Assembly: GCA_003220435.1 (NCBI GenBank)
Contig: QHSL01000015.1
Coordinates: 1 to 64,000 of the forward strand
Direction: 5' to 3'
Length of the DNA stretch: 64,000 bases
Source of the DNA: Candidatus Rokuibacteriota bacterium
GTDB lineage: Bacteria; Methylomirabilota; Methylomirabilia; Rokubacteriales; CSP1-6
This document shows, one piece after another, positions 51,981 to 60,309 of this stretch (positions within the stretch are counted from its first letter, which is position 1; each line of letters begins with the position of its first letter). The translations under genes were made by a program, and so were the position numbers. The notes beneath the pieces are model-generated. The model made no database searches, was not told the DNA's origin, and saw nothing but the letters and a program-made list of their open reading frames with translations.

Positions 51981-53978
51981 ATGCCGATGGAATCCAGAAC
52001 CGCGCCCGACAGCGCCCCCCGCCGCCCCGTCGGGGGCCTGCGGCTCGGCGATATCCTGGTCGCCGAGGGGCTCGTGAGCCCGGCCCAGGTGCACGAAGCG
52101 CTGCGCCTGCAGGGGTTGTCCCATACCTACATGCCGCTCGGCCACCTCCTCGTGAGCCAGGGGCTCATCACGAAGCGTCAGCTCGCGTCGGTGCTCGATC
52201 GGCACCAGCGGCGCTCCAAGCTGGGCGATCTGCTCGTGAAGACGCGGGCGCTCACCCCCGAGCAGCTCATGATCGTGCTGGCCGAGCAGCGTAAGGGGAA
52301 GCAGTCGTTCGGCGAGGTGGTCGTTCGGCTTCGCTTCGTCACCGAGGACCAGCTCCGGAAGGCGCTGTGCCTGCAGCTCCACATCAACTACTTCGACCTC
52401 GACACGATCACGCTCGACCGCTCGCTGCGCACGCTGATCAACGCGCGCTTCGCACGGAAGCTCGGCGTCGTCCCGGTCGCGCGCGTCGGCAACAAGCTGG
52501 TCGTGGCGATGGACGACCCGACGCGGACCCTCGTCGTCGACGACCTCGAAGCGAGCACGGGTCTCGACGTCGAGGTGATCACGTCGTCGACCACCGCCAT
52601 CCGCCGGGCGCTGGACCAGATGTACCCCGGGCACGCCACGCTCCCCCTGAGCGAGCACCCGCTCGACGCGAGCGAGCCCGAGGCGCGCGCGGCCGTGGAC
52701 GAGCCGCACATGCTCTCCTTCGAGGAGATGGACCGCCAGTCGGATGAGCGCCCCAACCACCTCGGTCTCGAGGGCACCTCCGGCGTCGTCCGCAAGCTGC
52801 TGAGCCTGGCCGTCGACCGCGGCGCCTCCGACATTCACCTGGAGGCCGTGGACCACCGGATCCAGACACGGTTCCGGATCGACGGCGTGCTCCAGGAGCT
52901 CGATCTCGCCGGTCTGGACAAGCAGCTGAACGCGAACCGGGGCAAGCTGATGTCGCGGCTCAAGATCTTGAGCAAGCTCGATATCGCGGAGCGGCGGCGT
53001 CCGCAGGACGGCAGCTTCCGCGCGCGCGTGAAGCGCGACGGCGAGTTCACGCCCATCGACTTCAGGATCTCGATCATCCCGAGCTACTACGGCGAGAGCG
53101 CCGTCATCCGCATCCTGGACGCGCGTGGCCTGCCGGAGTCCGTGGAGGCGCTCGGCCTGCGCGAGCCCGTCGCGGCACGGATGCGCCAGATCCTGCGAAC
53201 CTCTACCGGGATCATCCTGGTCACCGGCCCGACCGGCTCCGGAAAGAGCACCACGCTGTTCGGCGCGCTCCGGAGCGTGTACCAGCCCGGGATCAAGATC
53301 CTCACGGCCGAAAATCCGATCGAGTACGTCTGCGAGAACTTCCGGCAGCACGAGGTCGACGAGCGGCTTGGCAACACCTTCGCCAAGTACCTGCGCTCGT
53401 TCCTCCGTCACGACCCGGACGTGATCATGATCGGCGAGATCCGCGACAGCGAAACCGCGGATCTGGCGTTCCGGGCAGCCCAGACGGGCCACCTCGTGCT
53501 CAGCACCCTGCACACGAACGACGCGATCAGCGCCCTGCCCCGCCTCCTGGATCTGGGCGTGGACTCGAACCTGATCTCGTCGTCGCTCCTGGGCGTGCTC
53601 GCGCAGCGGCTGGTGCGCGAGGTGTGCGCGGAGTGCCGCGAGCCGTATGCGCCGCCGGTCGAGCTCCTGGCGGATCTGCTGGGGCTGCCAGCCGAAGACT
53701 TCCCCTGGTATCGAGGCCGCGGGTGCCAGAGCTGTAACTACACCGGCTACCGCGGGCGGATGATCCTCGCCGAGCTGTGGACCCCGAGCGACGCGGATGT
53801 GATGCTGATCAACCGCGGAGCGACGTTCGACGAGATCCGGAAGAGCGCGCGCGACTCGTCCCTGCCGATGGCCGAGGACGCCGCCGACAAGCTACGTCAG
53901 GGGCGCACGAACATCGAGGAGCTCATTCGCGCGCTCCCCCACTCGGCCCTCCGCCAGCTCCGGCTCGGCGCTAGCTGA
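51981..53978 (+). CDS. GspE/PulE family secretion-type ATPase
   Basis: The 665-aa type II/IV pilus-type ATPase has an N-terminal MshEN-like region (LRLGDILVAEGLVSPAQVHEALRLQ, repeated degenerately as LGHLLVSQGLITKRQLASVL and LGDLLVKTRALTPEQLMIVL). The N1E domain follows, and then Walker A GPTGSGKS (416-423), the Asp box, Walker B DPDVIMIGEIRD and a zinc-like C-x2-C pair (CAEC and CQSC). It powers pilus assembly or type II secretion; other pilus genes are absent from the window. ATG 51981 or 51987 (see promoter). Confidence 0.9.
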   Translation: MPMESRTAPDSAPRRPVGGLRLGDILVAEGLVSPAQVHEALRLQGLSHTYMPLGHLLVSQGLITKRQLASVLDRHQRRSKLGDLLVKTRALTPEQLMIVLAEQRKGKQSFGEVVVRLRFVTEDQLRKALCLQLHINYFDLDTITLDRSLRTLINARFARKLGVVPVARVGNKLVVAMDDPTRTLVVDDLEASTGLDVEVITSSTTAIRRALDQMYPGHATLPLSEHPLDASEPEARAAVDEPHMLSFEEMDRQSDERPNHLGLEGTSGVVRKLLSLAVDRGASDIHLEAVDHRIQTRFRIDGVLQELDLAGLDKQLNANRGKLMSRLKILSKLDIAERRRPQDGSFRARVKRDGEFTPIDFRISIIPSYYGESAVIRILDARGLPESVEALGLREPVAARMRQILRTSTGIILVTGPTGSGKSTTLFGALRSVYQPGIKILTAENPIEYVCENFRQHEVDERLGNTFAKYLRSFLRHDPDVIMIGEIRDSETADLAFRAAQTGHLVLSTLHTNDAISALPRLLDLGVDSNLISSSLLGVLAQRLVREVCAECREPYAPPVELLADLLGLPAEDFPWYRGRGCQSCNYTGYRGRMILAELWTPSDADVMLINRGATFDEIRKSARDSSLPMAEDAADKLRQGRTNIEELIRALPHSALRQLRLGAS

Positions 53979-54002
53979 CGCCCGGCCCCGCCCCGAACGT
54001 CC

Positions 54003-54794
54003 TCACGCGCGCGCCTTGAGCGCGCGGCGGATCTCTCCAACGGCCGTCGAGTAGCCCGACCGCAGCATCGCCGTGTCCGACGAGTAGTTGATGATGGTGG
54101 CGCCGAGCTCGACCATGTGGCGCACGCCGTCGACACTATCGGTCAGCATCGCCACCGCCTTGCCGTGCTTGCGCGCCGCCGCCACCAGCCGGTGGCGGTG
54201 CTCGTCGAGCGCCGCGGCCTGCGACGGGGTGCCGAGCACCCCGAGGTCCTGGGCGAGGTCGGTCGGCCCGATCGTGAGCGCGTCGATCCCCGGCGTCGCC
54301 GCGATCTCGTCGAGCTTGGCGAAGGCGCGCTTGGACTCCAGCATGATCGTCACGTGCACTCGCGCGTTGGCGTGGGCGGTGTGCTCGGCCATCGGCCGCG
54401 CCACGTACTCGGTGTGCGGCCCGAAGCCGGCCATGCCCCGCTCGCCCTGCGGCGCGTAGTGGCAGGCGGCCGCGACCTCCCGCGCCTGCTCCGGCGTGTC
54501 GACCTGCGGCACGTGCAGGTTCCAGACGCCGGCGTCGAGCAGGCGCGTGATCCACTCCCGATTGCCCTCCGGCGGCCGGACCACCATCGGGAAGTTCATG
54601 GCCCGCGCGAGCGCCGCCATGTCGGCGACCGTCTCCATCGAAAACGGCGAGTGCTCCATGTCGATGCGCGCGAAGTCGAGGCCGGCGGCGCGGAGCAGCA
54701 TCAGGAACGAGGGCGTGCGGATCATGTTCACCCACGTGCCGATCTGCACCTCGCCGCGCTCGGCGCGGATCCGGTAGAGGTTCTCGTCGGCCAT
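54003..54794 (-). CDS. HpcH/HpaI aldolase/citrate lyase family protein
   Basis: The 263-aa TIM-barrel metal aldolase has GTWVNMIRTPSFLMLLRAAGLDFARIDMEHSPFSMETVADMA, RPPEGNREWITRLLDAGVWNLHVPQVDTPEQAREVAAAC and IMLESKRAFAKLDEIAATPGIDALTIGPTDLAQDLG. The class II pyruvate-aldolase metal ligand Glu and Asp positions are in these segments. It cleaves 4-hydroxy-2-oxo acids, a common terminal step of aromatic ring degradation. It begins 2 bp after the upstream amidohydrolase gene, one operon. Confidence 0.9.
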   Translation of the reverse strand: MADENLYRIRAERGEVQIGTWVNMIRTPSFLMLLRAAGLDFARIDMEHSPFSMETVADMAALARAMNFPMVVRPPEGNREWITRLLDAGVWNLHVPQVDTPEQAREVAAACHYAPQGERGMAGFGPHTEYVARPMAEHTAHANARVHVTIMLESKRAFAKLDEIAATPGIDALTIGPTDLAQDLGVLGTPSQAAALDEHRHRLVAAARKHGKAVAMLTDSVDGVRHMVELGATIINYSSDTAMLRSGYSTAVGEIRRALKARA

Positions 54795-54796
54795 CG

Positions 54797-55939
54797 CTAG
54801 CTCATCAGCCCGTAGAACTTCCCGGCGTTCTCGCAGGTGATCTTGTGGACGACGTCGGCCGGCAGGTGGCCGAACTGCTCCTGGATATACCTCGACGACT
54901 GCGGCCAGACGCCGTCGGGATGCGGGTAGTCCGACCCCCACATCAGCGTCTCGACGCCCATGTCGTCGATCAGCTTGGTGCCGATCTTGTCGAACTGGAA
55001 CGTCGCGCGGCACTGCCGGCGCCAGTAGTCGCTCGGCTTCATCTTGAGCCCGAGGTCGCGGAAGCGGTCCTCCCATTCGAAGTCCATGCGGTCGAGCGCG
55101 TAGGGGATCCAGCCGATACCGCTCTCGCCGAACGAGATCCGCATGTTCGGATACCGCTCGAGGACCGCGGCGCCGATGACCGCCGCCAGGATGTTGACCA
55201 GGTTCATCTGGAAGCCGGCCGTGCTCGTGAAGAACGCGGCGCGGCGCGTGAGGCCCGTCTGCTTCTCGCGCACGCCCGGCGGCAGCGACGGAAACGTGTG
55301 GAAGTGCAGCGGCAGGTTCACGTCGTTCACCGCCTGCCAGAGCGGCTCCCACATCGGATGCCACATGGGCTCCATGTCCCAGGAGCACGAGAGCTCGAGG
55401 CCGCGCAGCCCCATCCGCGCGACGCGATAGATCTCCTTGACCGCCGCGTCGAGGTTGCCGTACGGCAGGCAGGCCAGGCCGATGTGGCGCTCCGGGTAGT
55501 GCTTGCAGAAGTCGACGAGCCAGTCGTTGTAGATCCGGAACATCTCACCCGCCGCCTCGTGGTCGCCGAGCCGCGTCGCGGCGCCGAGGATGCCGAAGAG
55601 CACCTCGGCCTGGACGCCGTCGCGGTCCATGTCCTTCACGCGCAGGTGCGGATCGCCCGGGCGGCGGATCCCCTTCTTGCCGTCGTCGTAGAGGCCGGTC
55701 GACGCCATGACATCGACACGGTGGTTCTGGCCGGGCACGTACTTGCTGCCCGTGGAGCCGATGCCGCCGACGAGCCCGAAGGGCGCCCCCTTCTTCGTCG
55801 TCCACTGCTTACCGTCGGGCCCGTCCACCACGTAGGGCATCCGGTTCTTCATGAGCGCGGATGCGTTCGAGGTGAAGAGGTCGGGCGGGAGCCAGGGCAT
55901 GTCGATGTGGCAGTCGGCCGAGATCCGCGTGTAGCGCAT
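54797..55939 (-). CDS. Amidohydrolase family protein (amidohydrolase-2 type)
   Basis: The 380-aa barrel metal hydrolase has RISADCHIDMPWLPPDLF at the N-terminus, LPLHFHTFP with metal-binding His residues, YPNMRISFGESGIGWIPYALDRMDFEW, and the terminal MWGSDYPHPDGVWP carrying the active-site Asp. It is related to decarboxylases/hydrolases of aromatic acids. It shares an operon with the HpcH aldolase. A CGGAGGG Shine-Dalgarno precedes the ATG, next to repeat copy 8. Confidence 0.9.
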   Translation of the reverse strand: MRYTRISADCHIDMPWLPPDLFTSNASALMKNRMPYVVDGPDGKQWTTKKGAPFGLVGGIGSTGSKYVPGQNHRVDVMASTGLYDDGKKGIRRPGDPHLRVKDMDRDGVQAEVLFGILGAATRLGDHEAAGEMFRIYNDWLVDFCKHYPERHIGLACLPYGNLDAAVKEIYRVARMGLRGLELSCSWDMEPMWHPMWEPLWQAVNDVNLPLHFHTFPSLPPGVREKQTGLTRRAAFFTSTAGFQMNLVNILAAVIGAAVLERYPNMRISFGESGIGWIPYALDRMDFEWEDRFRDLGLKMKPSDYWRRQCRATFQFDKIGTKLIDDMGVETLMWGSDYPHPDGVWPQSSRYIQEQFGHLPADVVHKITCENAGKFYGLMS

Positions 55940-55958
55940 GGCGCCCTCCGTTTGGGCG

Positions 55959-56011
55959 GCGCGAGCCGCAGCACGGCCGGGGGCTGGGCCCCCGCGTGCG
56001 AGGCGAGCCTA
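55959..56011 (-). repeat. Hairpin repeat copy 8 (GCGAGCC subfamily)
   Basis: The middle stem is GCACG/CGTGC, another compensated form, and the inner stem is also changed in a paired way (GGGGGC/GCCCCC). It lies just upstream of the CGGAGGG Shine-Dalgarno of the amidohydrolase (start 55939). Confidence 0.85.
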
Positions 56012-56071
56012 GCAAGATGACGCGATGCTAGTCCCGGAGCTACCCCCTGGGCAAGCGCGGACTGTAGCGGC

Positions 56072-56077
56072 TACACT
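56072..56077 (+). promoter_or_regulatory. TACACT box 8 nt before phosphoesterase start
   Basis: TACACT lies 8 nt before the ATG at 56086, with no Shine-Dalgarno. It is part of the leaderless set; because the start lies before the in-frame repeats, it matters for deciding whether those repeats are translated. Confidence 0.4.
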
Positions 56078-56085
56078 CCACGGGC

Positions 56086-56757
56086 ATGCGTCGCCCCCGC
56101 ACGCGAGCGAAGTCTATTCATCGCCGCGCCTCAGCCGGCGGGGCCCCAGCCCCGCGACGGCTTGCGGCGCGCCCTGCCACTCATCGCCGCGCCTCAGCCG
56201 GCGGGGCCCCAGCCCCGCGACGGCTTGCGGCGCGCCCTGCCACGGTCGTCGGCGTCATCTCCGACACGCATGGGCTCCTGCGTCCGGAGGCGCTCGCCGC
56301 GCTGGCCGGCGTCGACGTGATCGTGCACGCAGGCGACATCGGGTCCGCCGCCGTTCTCGAGGCGCTCCGCGAAATCGCGCCGGTCATCGCGGTGCGCGGC
56401 AACAACGACCGCGGCGCGTGGGCCAGATCGATTCCGGAAACGGTGACGACCGAGGTCGGCACCCGCCGGCTCCTCGTCGTCCACGACGTCAAGACGCTGC
56501 GGGGGGACCCGGCCGACCGCGGCATCGACGTCGTGATCGCCGGCCACTCGCATCGCCCGAGCATCGAGCAGCGCGAGCGGCTGATGCTGCTGAATCCCGG
56601 AAGCGCGGGCCCGCGGCGCTTCTCGTTGCCCGTCGCGGTCGCTCGCCTCCACGTCGGGCGGCCGGGTGGCCCGCGGGCGGAGATTGTTGTGTTGGGGGGC
56701 CTCGACGGGCCCCCCAACCCCCCCGCAGCTCGGAAGCGGCCCGGCTCGGCGCCTTGA
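56086..56757 (+). CDS. YfcE-like metallophosphoesterase with repeat-encoded N-terminal tail
   Basis: The 223-aa calcineurin-like phosphoesterase has VVGVISDTHGLLRPEALAAL (Asp and His of motif I), VIVHAGDIGS (motif II), VRGNNDRG (motif III) and VVIAGHSHRPSIEQRERLMLLNPGSAGPRR (motifs IV-V). Residues about 12-52 are two tandem in-frame copies of the hairpin repeat (RASAGGAPAPRRLAARPA). Without the tail the domain would start near residue 53, but no start codon exists there. A TACACT box 8 nt before the ATG and no Shine-Dalgarno suggest a leaderless start. It is a phosphodiesterase; the natural substrate is unknown. Confidence 0.8.
   Translation: MRRPRTRAKSIHRRASAGGAPAPRRLAARPATHRRASAGGAPAPRRLAARPATVVGVISDTHGLLRPEALAALAGVDVIVHAGDIGSAAVLEALREIAPVIAVRGNNDRGAWARSIPETVTTEVGTRRLLVVHDVKTLRGDPADRGIDVVIAGHSHRPSIEQRERLMLLNPGSAGPRRFSLPVAVARLHVGRPGGPRAEIVVLGGLDGPPNPPAARKRPGSAP
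56118..56243 (+). repeat. Hairpin repeat copies 9 and 10, exact tandem, inside phosphoesterase gene
   Basis: Two identical 63-bp units (56118-56180 and 56181-56243) each contain a full hairpin (middle stem AGCCG/CGGCT). A 63-bp unit is 21 codons, so the duplication keeps the frame. Copy 3 shows the same middle stem. Confidence 0.92.
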
Positions 56758-56809
56758 CGCCGCTGGGGCTGCGGGAGCAGTATCGGCCGACGGGCACGGG
56801 AGGGCGCCC

Positions 56810-58339
56810 ATGAAGAAGGACATCACCAGCCTTCGCTCGACACTCGAGTACCTCGACACAGTCGGCGAGCTGGTCACGACCGACGTCGAGGTCGATCCCC
56901 ATCTCGAGGTCGCGGCGATCCAGAAGCACTTCGACGGCGGCGCTGCCCTGCTCTTCAACAAGGTCAAGGGCTATCCGAACGCGCGGATCTGCAACAACGT
57001 CTTCGCGAGCGCCGGGCGCATCGCCCGGCTGCTGGACGTCGACGACCCGAAGAAGCTCAAACACAAGGCCGTCGAGGCGCTGCGCGATCCTCTTCCACCG
57101 GTGGAGGTCAAGGACGGGCCCTGCCAGGAAGTGGTGCTCACGAAGAGCTTCGACGTGTGGGACGTCGTCCCGATGATCTCCCACTCCGACAGCGATCCCG
57201 GGCGCACGCTCGGCGCTGGCACCACGGTGGTGCGCGGGAAGCATTTCTGGGGCGGCTCCCACATCGGCTACAACCGGATGAACTTCCGCGGCCCCGACTT
57301 CTCGAGCTTCCAGATCTCGCCGGGCTCGCACATGGACCAGGTGGCCACTCACTGGTACCGCAAGGGCCCGATCCCCCTCACGATCAACATCGGGATCCCG
57401 CCGACCTGCACGATGATGGCCGGGTCCGGGTTCACGTACGTGATCCTGCCGCGGGGCTGCGACGAGCTGGGCGTCGCCGGCGCGCTCCAGGGCCGACCGG
57501 TCGAGCTGGTCCGCGCGCGGACCCAGGATGCGTGGTCGATCGCGAACGCCGAGTACGTCATCGAGGGCTACCTCGACACCACGCAAAAGGTGTGGGAGAG
57601 CCCGCTCGCCGAGAAGGACGACGCGCAGGGGGTCCATCCGTTCCACCCGGAATGGTCGGGCTACATGGGCAAGTCGTACCGCACGTACAAGTTCCAGGCG
57701 ACGGCGATCACCCACCGGGCCGACCGCCCGCTCTACTACGGGCTCATCGTGCACGGCATGGACGAGCACTTCATCGACGGCGTCGTGAGAGAAGCCTGCT
57801 TTCTGGAGCTGGCCGAGCGAATCGTGCCGGGGTTGTGTGTCGATACTCACATCCCGATGGGCATGACTGATTGGGGTGGGGTGATCTTCCAAGTTCGAAA
57901 GCGCCGGGCGCGGGACGAAGGACTGCAGCGCAATATCTTGACGGCCGCGCTGTCGATCTCGCTGGGCGCGCGACTCGGCATCGTCGTCGACGAAGACGTC
58001 GACATCTATAACATCGAGGACGTCTTGTGGGCGCTGACGACCCGCGTGAACCCCAAGGAGGACATCCTGACGATCTGCGAGGGCGGCTTCGGCCAGACCT
58101 TCCAGCCCGCGGAGCGCAGCTCGGCCGGCGACCGTCAGTGGACGCAGAGCAACATCCGGTTCTCCGGAGCGATGGGGATCGACGCCACGCGTCCGTTCAT
58201 CCACAAGGACGCCTTCGAGCGGGCACGCTACAACGTCGAGGTCGTGGATCTCGCGAAATTCTACTCGCCGGAGCAGATCCGGCAGGCGAAGGAAGGGCAA
58301 CGCGACTACGCCAAGTTCCTGGCGGAGCGCGGGATCTGA
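56810..58339 (+). CDS. UbiD family decarboxylase
   Basis: The 509-aa prenyl-FMN-dependent (de)carboxylase-family protein has LEVAAIQKHFDGGAALLFNKVKGYPNARICNNVFAS, GPCQEVVLTKSFDVWDVVPMISHSDSDPGRTLGAGTTVVRG, the central PIPLTINIGIPPTCTMMAGSG and a late ILTICEGGFGQTFQPAERSS. The prFMN cofactor comes from UbiX, not found here. It removes or adds CO2 on aromatic or unsaturated acids. A GGGAGGG site precedes the ATG. It is followed by an LLM oxidoreductase and CoA genes, a degradation gene set. Confidence 0.9.
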   Translation: MKKDITSLRSTLEYLDTVGELVTTDVEVDPHLEVAAIQKHFDGGAALLFNKVKGYPNARICNNVFASAGRIARLLDVDDPKKLKHKAVEALRDPLPPVEVKDGPCQEVVLTKSFDVWDVVPMISHSDSDPGRTLGAGTTVVRGKHFWGGSHIGYNRMNFRGPDFSSFQISPGSHMDQVATHWYRKGPIPLTINIGIPPTCTMMAGSGFTYVILPRGCDELGVAGALQGRPVELVRARTQDAWSIANAEYVIEGYLDTTQKVWESPLAEKDDAQGVHPFHPEWSGYMGKSYRTYKFQATAITHRADRPLYYGLIVHGMDEHFIDGVVREACFLELAERIVPGLCVDTHIPMGMTDWGGVIFQVRKRRARDEGLQRNILTAALSISLGARLGIVVDEDVDIYNIEDVLWALTTRVNPKEDILTICEGGFGQTFQPAERSSAGDRQWTQSNIRFSGAMGIDATRPFIHKDAFERARYNVEVVDLAKFYSPEQIRQAKEGQRDYAKFLAERGI

Positions 58340-58380
58340 CGATCGTCACCGCCGCGGTGGGAGCGGAGAAGAGAGGCGCC

Positions 58381-59427
58381 ATGGACTTCGGGATCTTCAC
58401 TGAGCAGATACGGCGAGGGAGCACTCAGGGCGACTGGTTCCGCGAGCTCCTCGAGCTCGCCGACGCGGGCGAGGAGTGGGGCCTCGACGTCGTGTGGATG
58501 GCCGAGATGCTGGTCAATCCTGCCCGATCGGCGCTGTCGGCGCCGTTGCTGGTGGCGAGCTGGATCGTCGCGCGGACCCGGCGTCTGCGCGTGGGCACGG
58601 CGGTGCAGCTGCTGCCGCTGAACCATCCGCTCCGTGTCGCCGGTGAGGTCGCCACGCTCGACCACCTGAGCCAGGGACGGTTCGACTTCGGCGTGGGCCG
58701 GAGCGGCGGGCCGCGGGCCTACGACGCGCTCGGTGTCCCCTACGAGGAGAGCCAGGCGCGGTTCTCCGAAGCGCTCGAGATCATCCTGACGGCGTGGAAG
58801 GGCGAGCCGTTCAGCTACGAGGGCAAGTTCTACCGCTTCAGCGACGTCACCGTGACTCCGCGCCCGATTCAGCAGCCGCACCCGCCGGTCCGGATGGCCG
58901 CGACGACCGCGGAGACGTTTCCGCGCGTCGGACGAATGGGCCTGCCGATCTTCGTGGGGCTTCGCGGGATGGCGACCCCCGAGCTGGCCGGACACGTGAA
59001 GACGTACCGCCAGGCGTGGCGCGAGGCCGGGCATCCCGGCGACGGCGACGTGTGCCTCCGGATCCCGGTCTACGCCGCCCCGACCGAGAGCGCGGCGCTG
59101 GAAGAGCCGAAGGAAACGATCATGTACTACTTCACGCGCCAGGCCGACCTGACGCGGGTACCGCTGGGACGCCCCGGCACCGGCCCGGTCGAGCGGCGCG
59201 TGGCTCAGGCCAGAACCTTGTCGAGTCTCACCTACCCCGAGATCCTCAGCACCAAGGTCGCGTTCGGCACGGGCCCGAGCCTGGTCGACCGACTCACGCA
59301 GCTCCGGGAAGAGCTCAACCTGAACGGGATCGCGGCCGAGCTGAACCCGGGCGGGCTCCTGCCGATGGAACAGGAGAAGCGGACGCTGCAGATCCTCACT
59401 CAGCAGGTGATGCCCGCGTTCAAGTAG
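58381..59427 (+). CDS. LLM class flavin-dependent oxidoreductase
   Basis: The 348-aa luciferase-like monooxygenase has MDFGIFTEQIRRG, LDVVWMAEMLVNPARSALS, ATLDHLSQGRFDFGVGRSGG, the family loop RPIQQPHPPVRMAATTAETFPRVGRMG and AYRQAWREAGHP-like segments. GAGAAGAGAGG precedes the ATG. It lies 41 bp after the UbiD gene and before an enoyl-CoA hydratase, with repeat copy 11 between. It oxygenates an unknown substrate; the neighbours suggest a CoA-linked aromatic or cyclic acid route. Confidence 0.88.
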   Translation: MDFGIFTEQIRRGSTQGDWFRELLELADAGEEWGLDVVWMAEMLVNPARSALSAPLLVASWIVARTRRLRVGTAVQLLPLNHPLRVAGEVATLDHLSQGRFDFGVGRSGGPRAYDALGVPYEESQARFSEALEIILTAWKGEPFSYEGKFYRFSDVTVTPRPIQQPHPPVRMAATTAETFPRVGRMGLPIFVGLRGMATPELAGHVKTYRQAWREAGHPGDGDVCLRIPVYAAPTESAALEEPKETIMYYFTRQADLTRVPLGRPGTGPVERRVAQARTLSSLTYPEILSTKVAFGTGPSLVDRLTQLREELNLNGIAAELNPGGLLPMEQEKRTLQILTQQVMPAFK

Positions 59428-59431
59428 CGGG

Positions 59432-59487
59432 CAGTGCGAGCCGCAGCACGTCGCGGGGCTGGGGCCCCGCCGTGCGAGGCGAGCCTA
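59432..59487 (-). repeat. Hairpin repeat copy 11 (GCGAGCC subfamily)
   Basis: The middle stem is GCACG/CGTGC, the inner stem GCGGGGC/GCCCCGC and the loop CCCA. It lies between the LLM stop and the enoyl-CoA hydratase start, ending about 4 nt before the AAAGGGAG Shine-Dalgarno (start 59503). Confidence 0.87.
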
Positions 59488-59502
59488 TAAAGGGAGCGAT
59501 CG

Positions 59503-60309
59503 ATGGCCACACGCGGCAACGGGGTCCCCAAGTTCGAGACGGTGCGCTACGAGACGAAGGGCGCGATCTGCCACATCGTCTTGAACCGGCCGGAGAAGCT
59601 CAACGCGGCCACCGACCAGCTCGTCGAGGAAGTCAACGACGCGCTCTTCGAGTTCGACGCCGACCCCGAGCTGAGGGTCGCGATCCTGAGCGGCGCCGGC
59701 CGCGCGTTCTGCTCCGGTGCGGACGTGCAGCAGCGCCAGCTCCGCACGCGCGAGGAGCTGCGGCGGCTCGGCGGGCCGGCCGGACGGCGCTCGCGGGAAA
59801 ACGGGCTGGCCGAGGCGGTCAACTGGAAGCCGGTGATCGCGGCGGTGCACGGCTGGGCGCTCGGCCTCGGCTACTCGTTGTCGCAGTCGTGCGACCTCGT
59901 GGTGGCGGCCGCCGGTACGAAGTTCCAGATCCGCGAGGTTCAGCGCGGCCTCGGCGGCGCCCAGCACTGGGTCGCCACCTGGTTCTGGACGGGCTCGCGG
60001 TTTGCCAACGAGGTCGCGTTGACCGGTCGCATGTTCACCGCCGAGGAGGCGCAGCAGCACGGGATGGTCAACCGCGTGGTGCCGCCGGCGGAGCTGATCC
60101 CGGCCGCCGAGGCGCTCGCGAACGAGATCCTCGAGAACCCGCCGCTTGCCGTGCGGGCCAACGTGCGCGTGATGCGATGGTTCGTGAACGAGATGCAACG
60201 CCAGTCGAAGTACTACACGCAGGGGCTCGGCCTCCATCTGACCGACGACTTCCACGAGTCGGCCAAGGCCTTCGTGGAGAAGCGCAAGCCCGTCTTCAAG
60301 GGCCGCTAG
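59503..60309 (+). CDS. Enoyl-CoA hydratase/isomerase family protein
   Basis: The 268-aa crotonase-fold protein has ICHIVLNRPEKLNAATDQLVEEVNDAL, ILSGAGRAFCSGADVQQRQL (oxyanion-hole Gly region) and VIAAVHGWALGLGYSLSQSCDLVVAA, then REVQRGLGG. The second oxyanion-hole Gly is conserved; the typical catalytic Glu of hydratases near VQRGLGG is not in the standard place, so it may be an isomerase or another crotonase activity. AAAGGGAG precedes the ATG. It is convergent with another crotonase, sharing a 4-bp CTAG overlap of stops. Confidence 0.87.
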   Translation: MATRGNGVPKFETVRYETKGAICHIVLNRPEKLNAATDQLVEEVNDALFEFDADPELRVAILSGAGRAFCSGADVQQRQLRTREELRRLGGPAGRRSRENGLAEAVNWKPVIAAVHGWALGLGYSLSQSCDLVVAAAGTKFQIREVQRGLGGAQHWVATWFWTGSRFANEVALTGRMFTAEEAQQHGMVNRVVPPAELIPAAEALANEILENPPLAVRANVRVMRWFVNEMQRQSKYYTQGLGLHLTDDFHESAKAFVEKRKPVFKGR

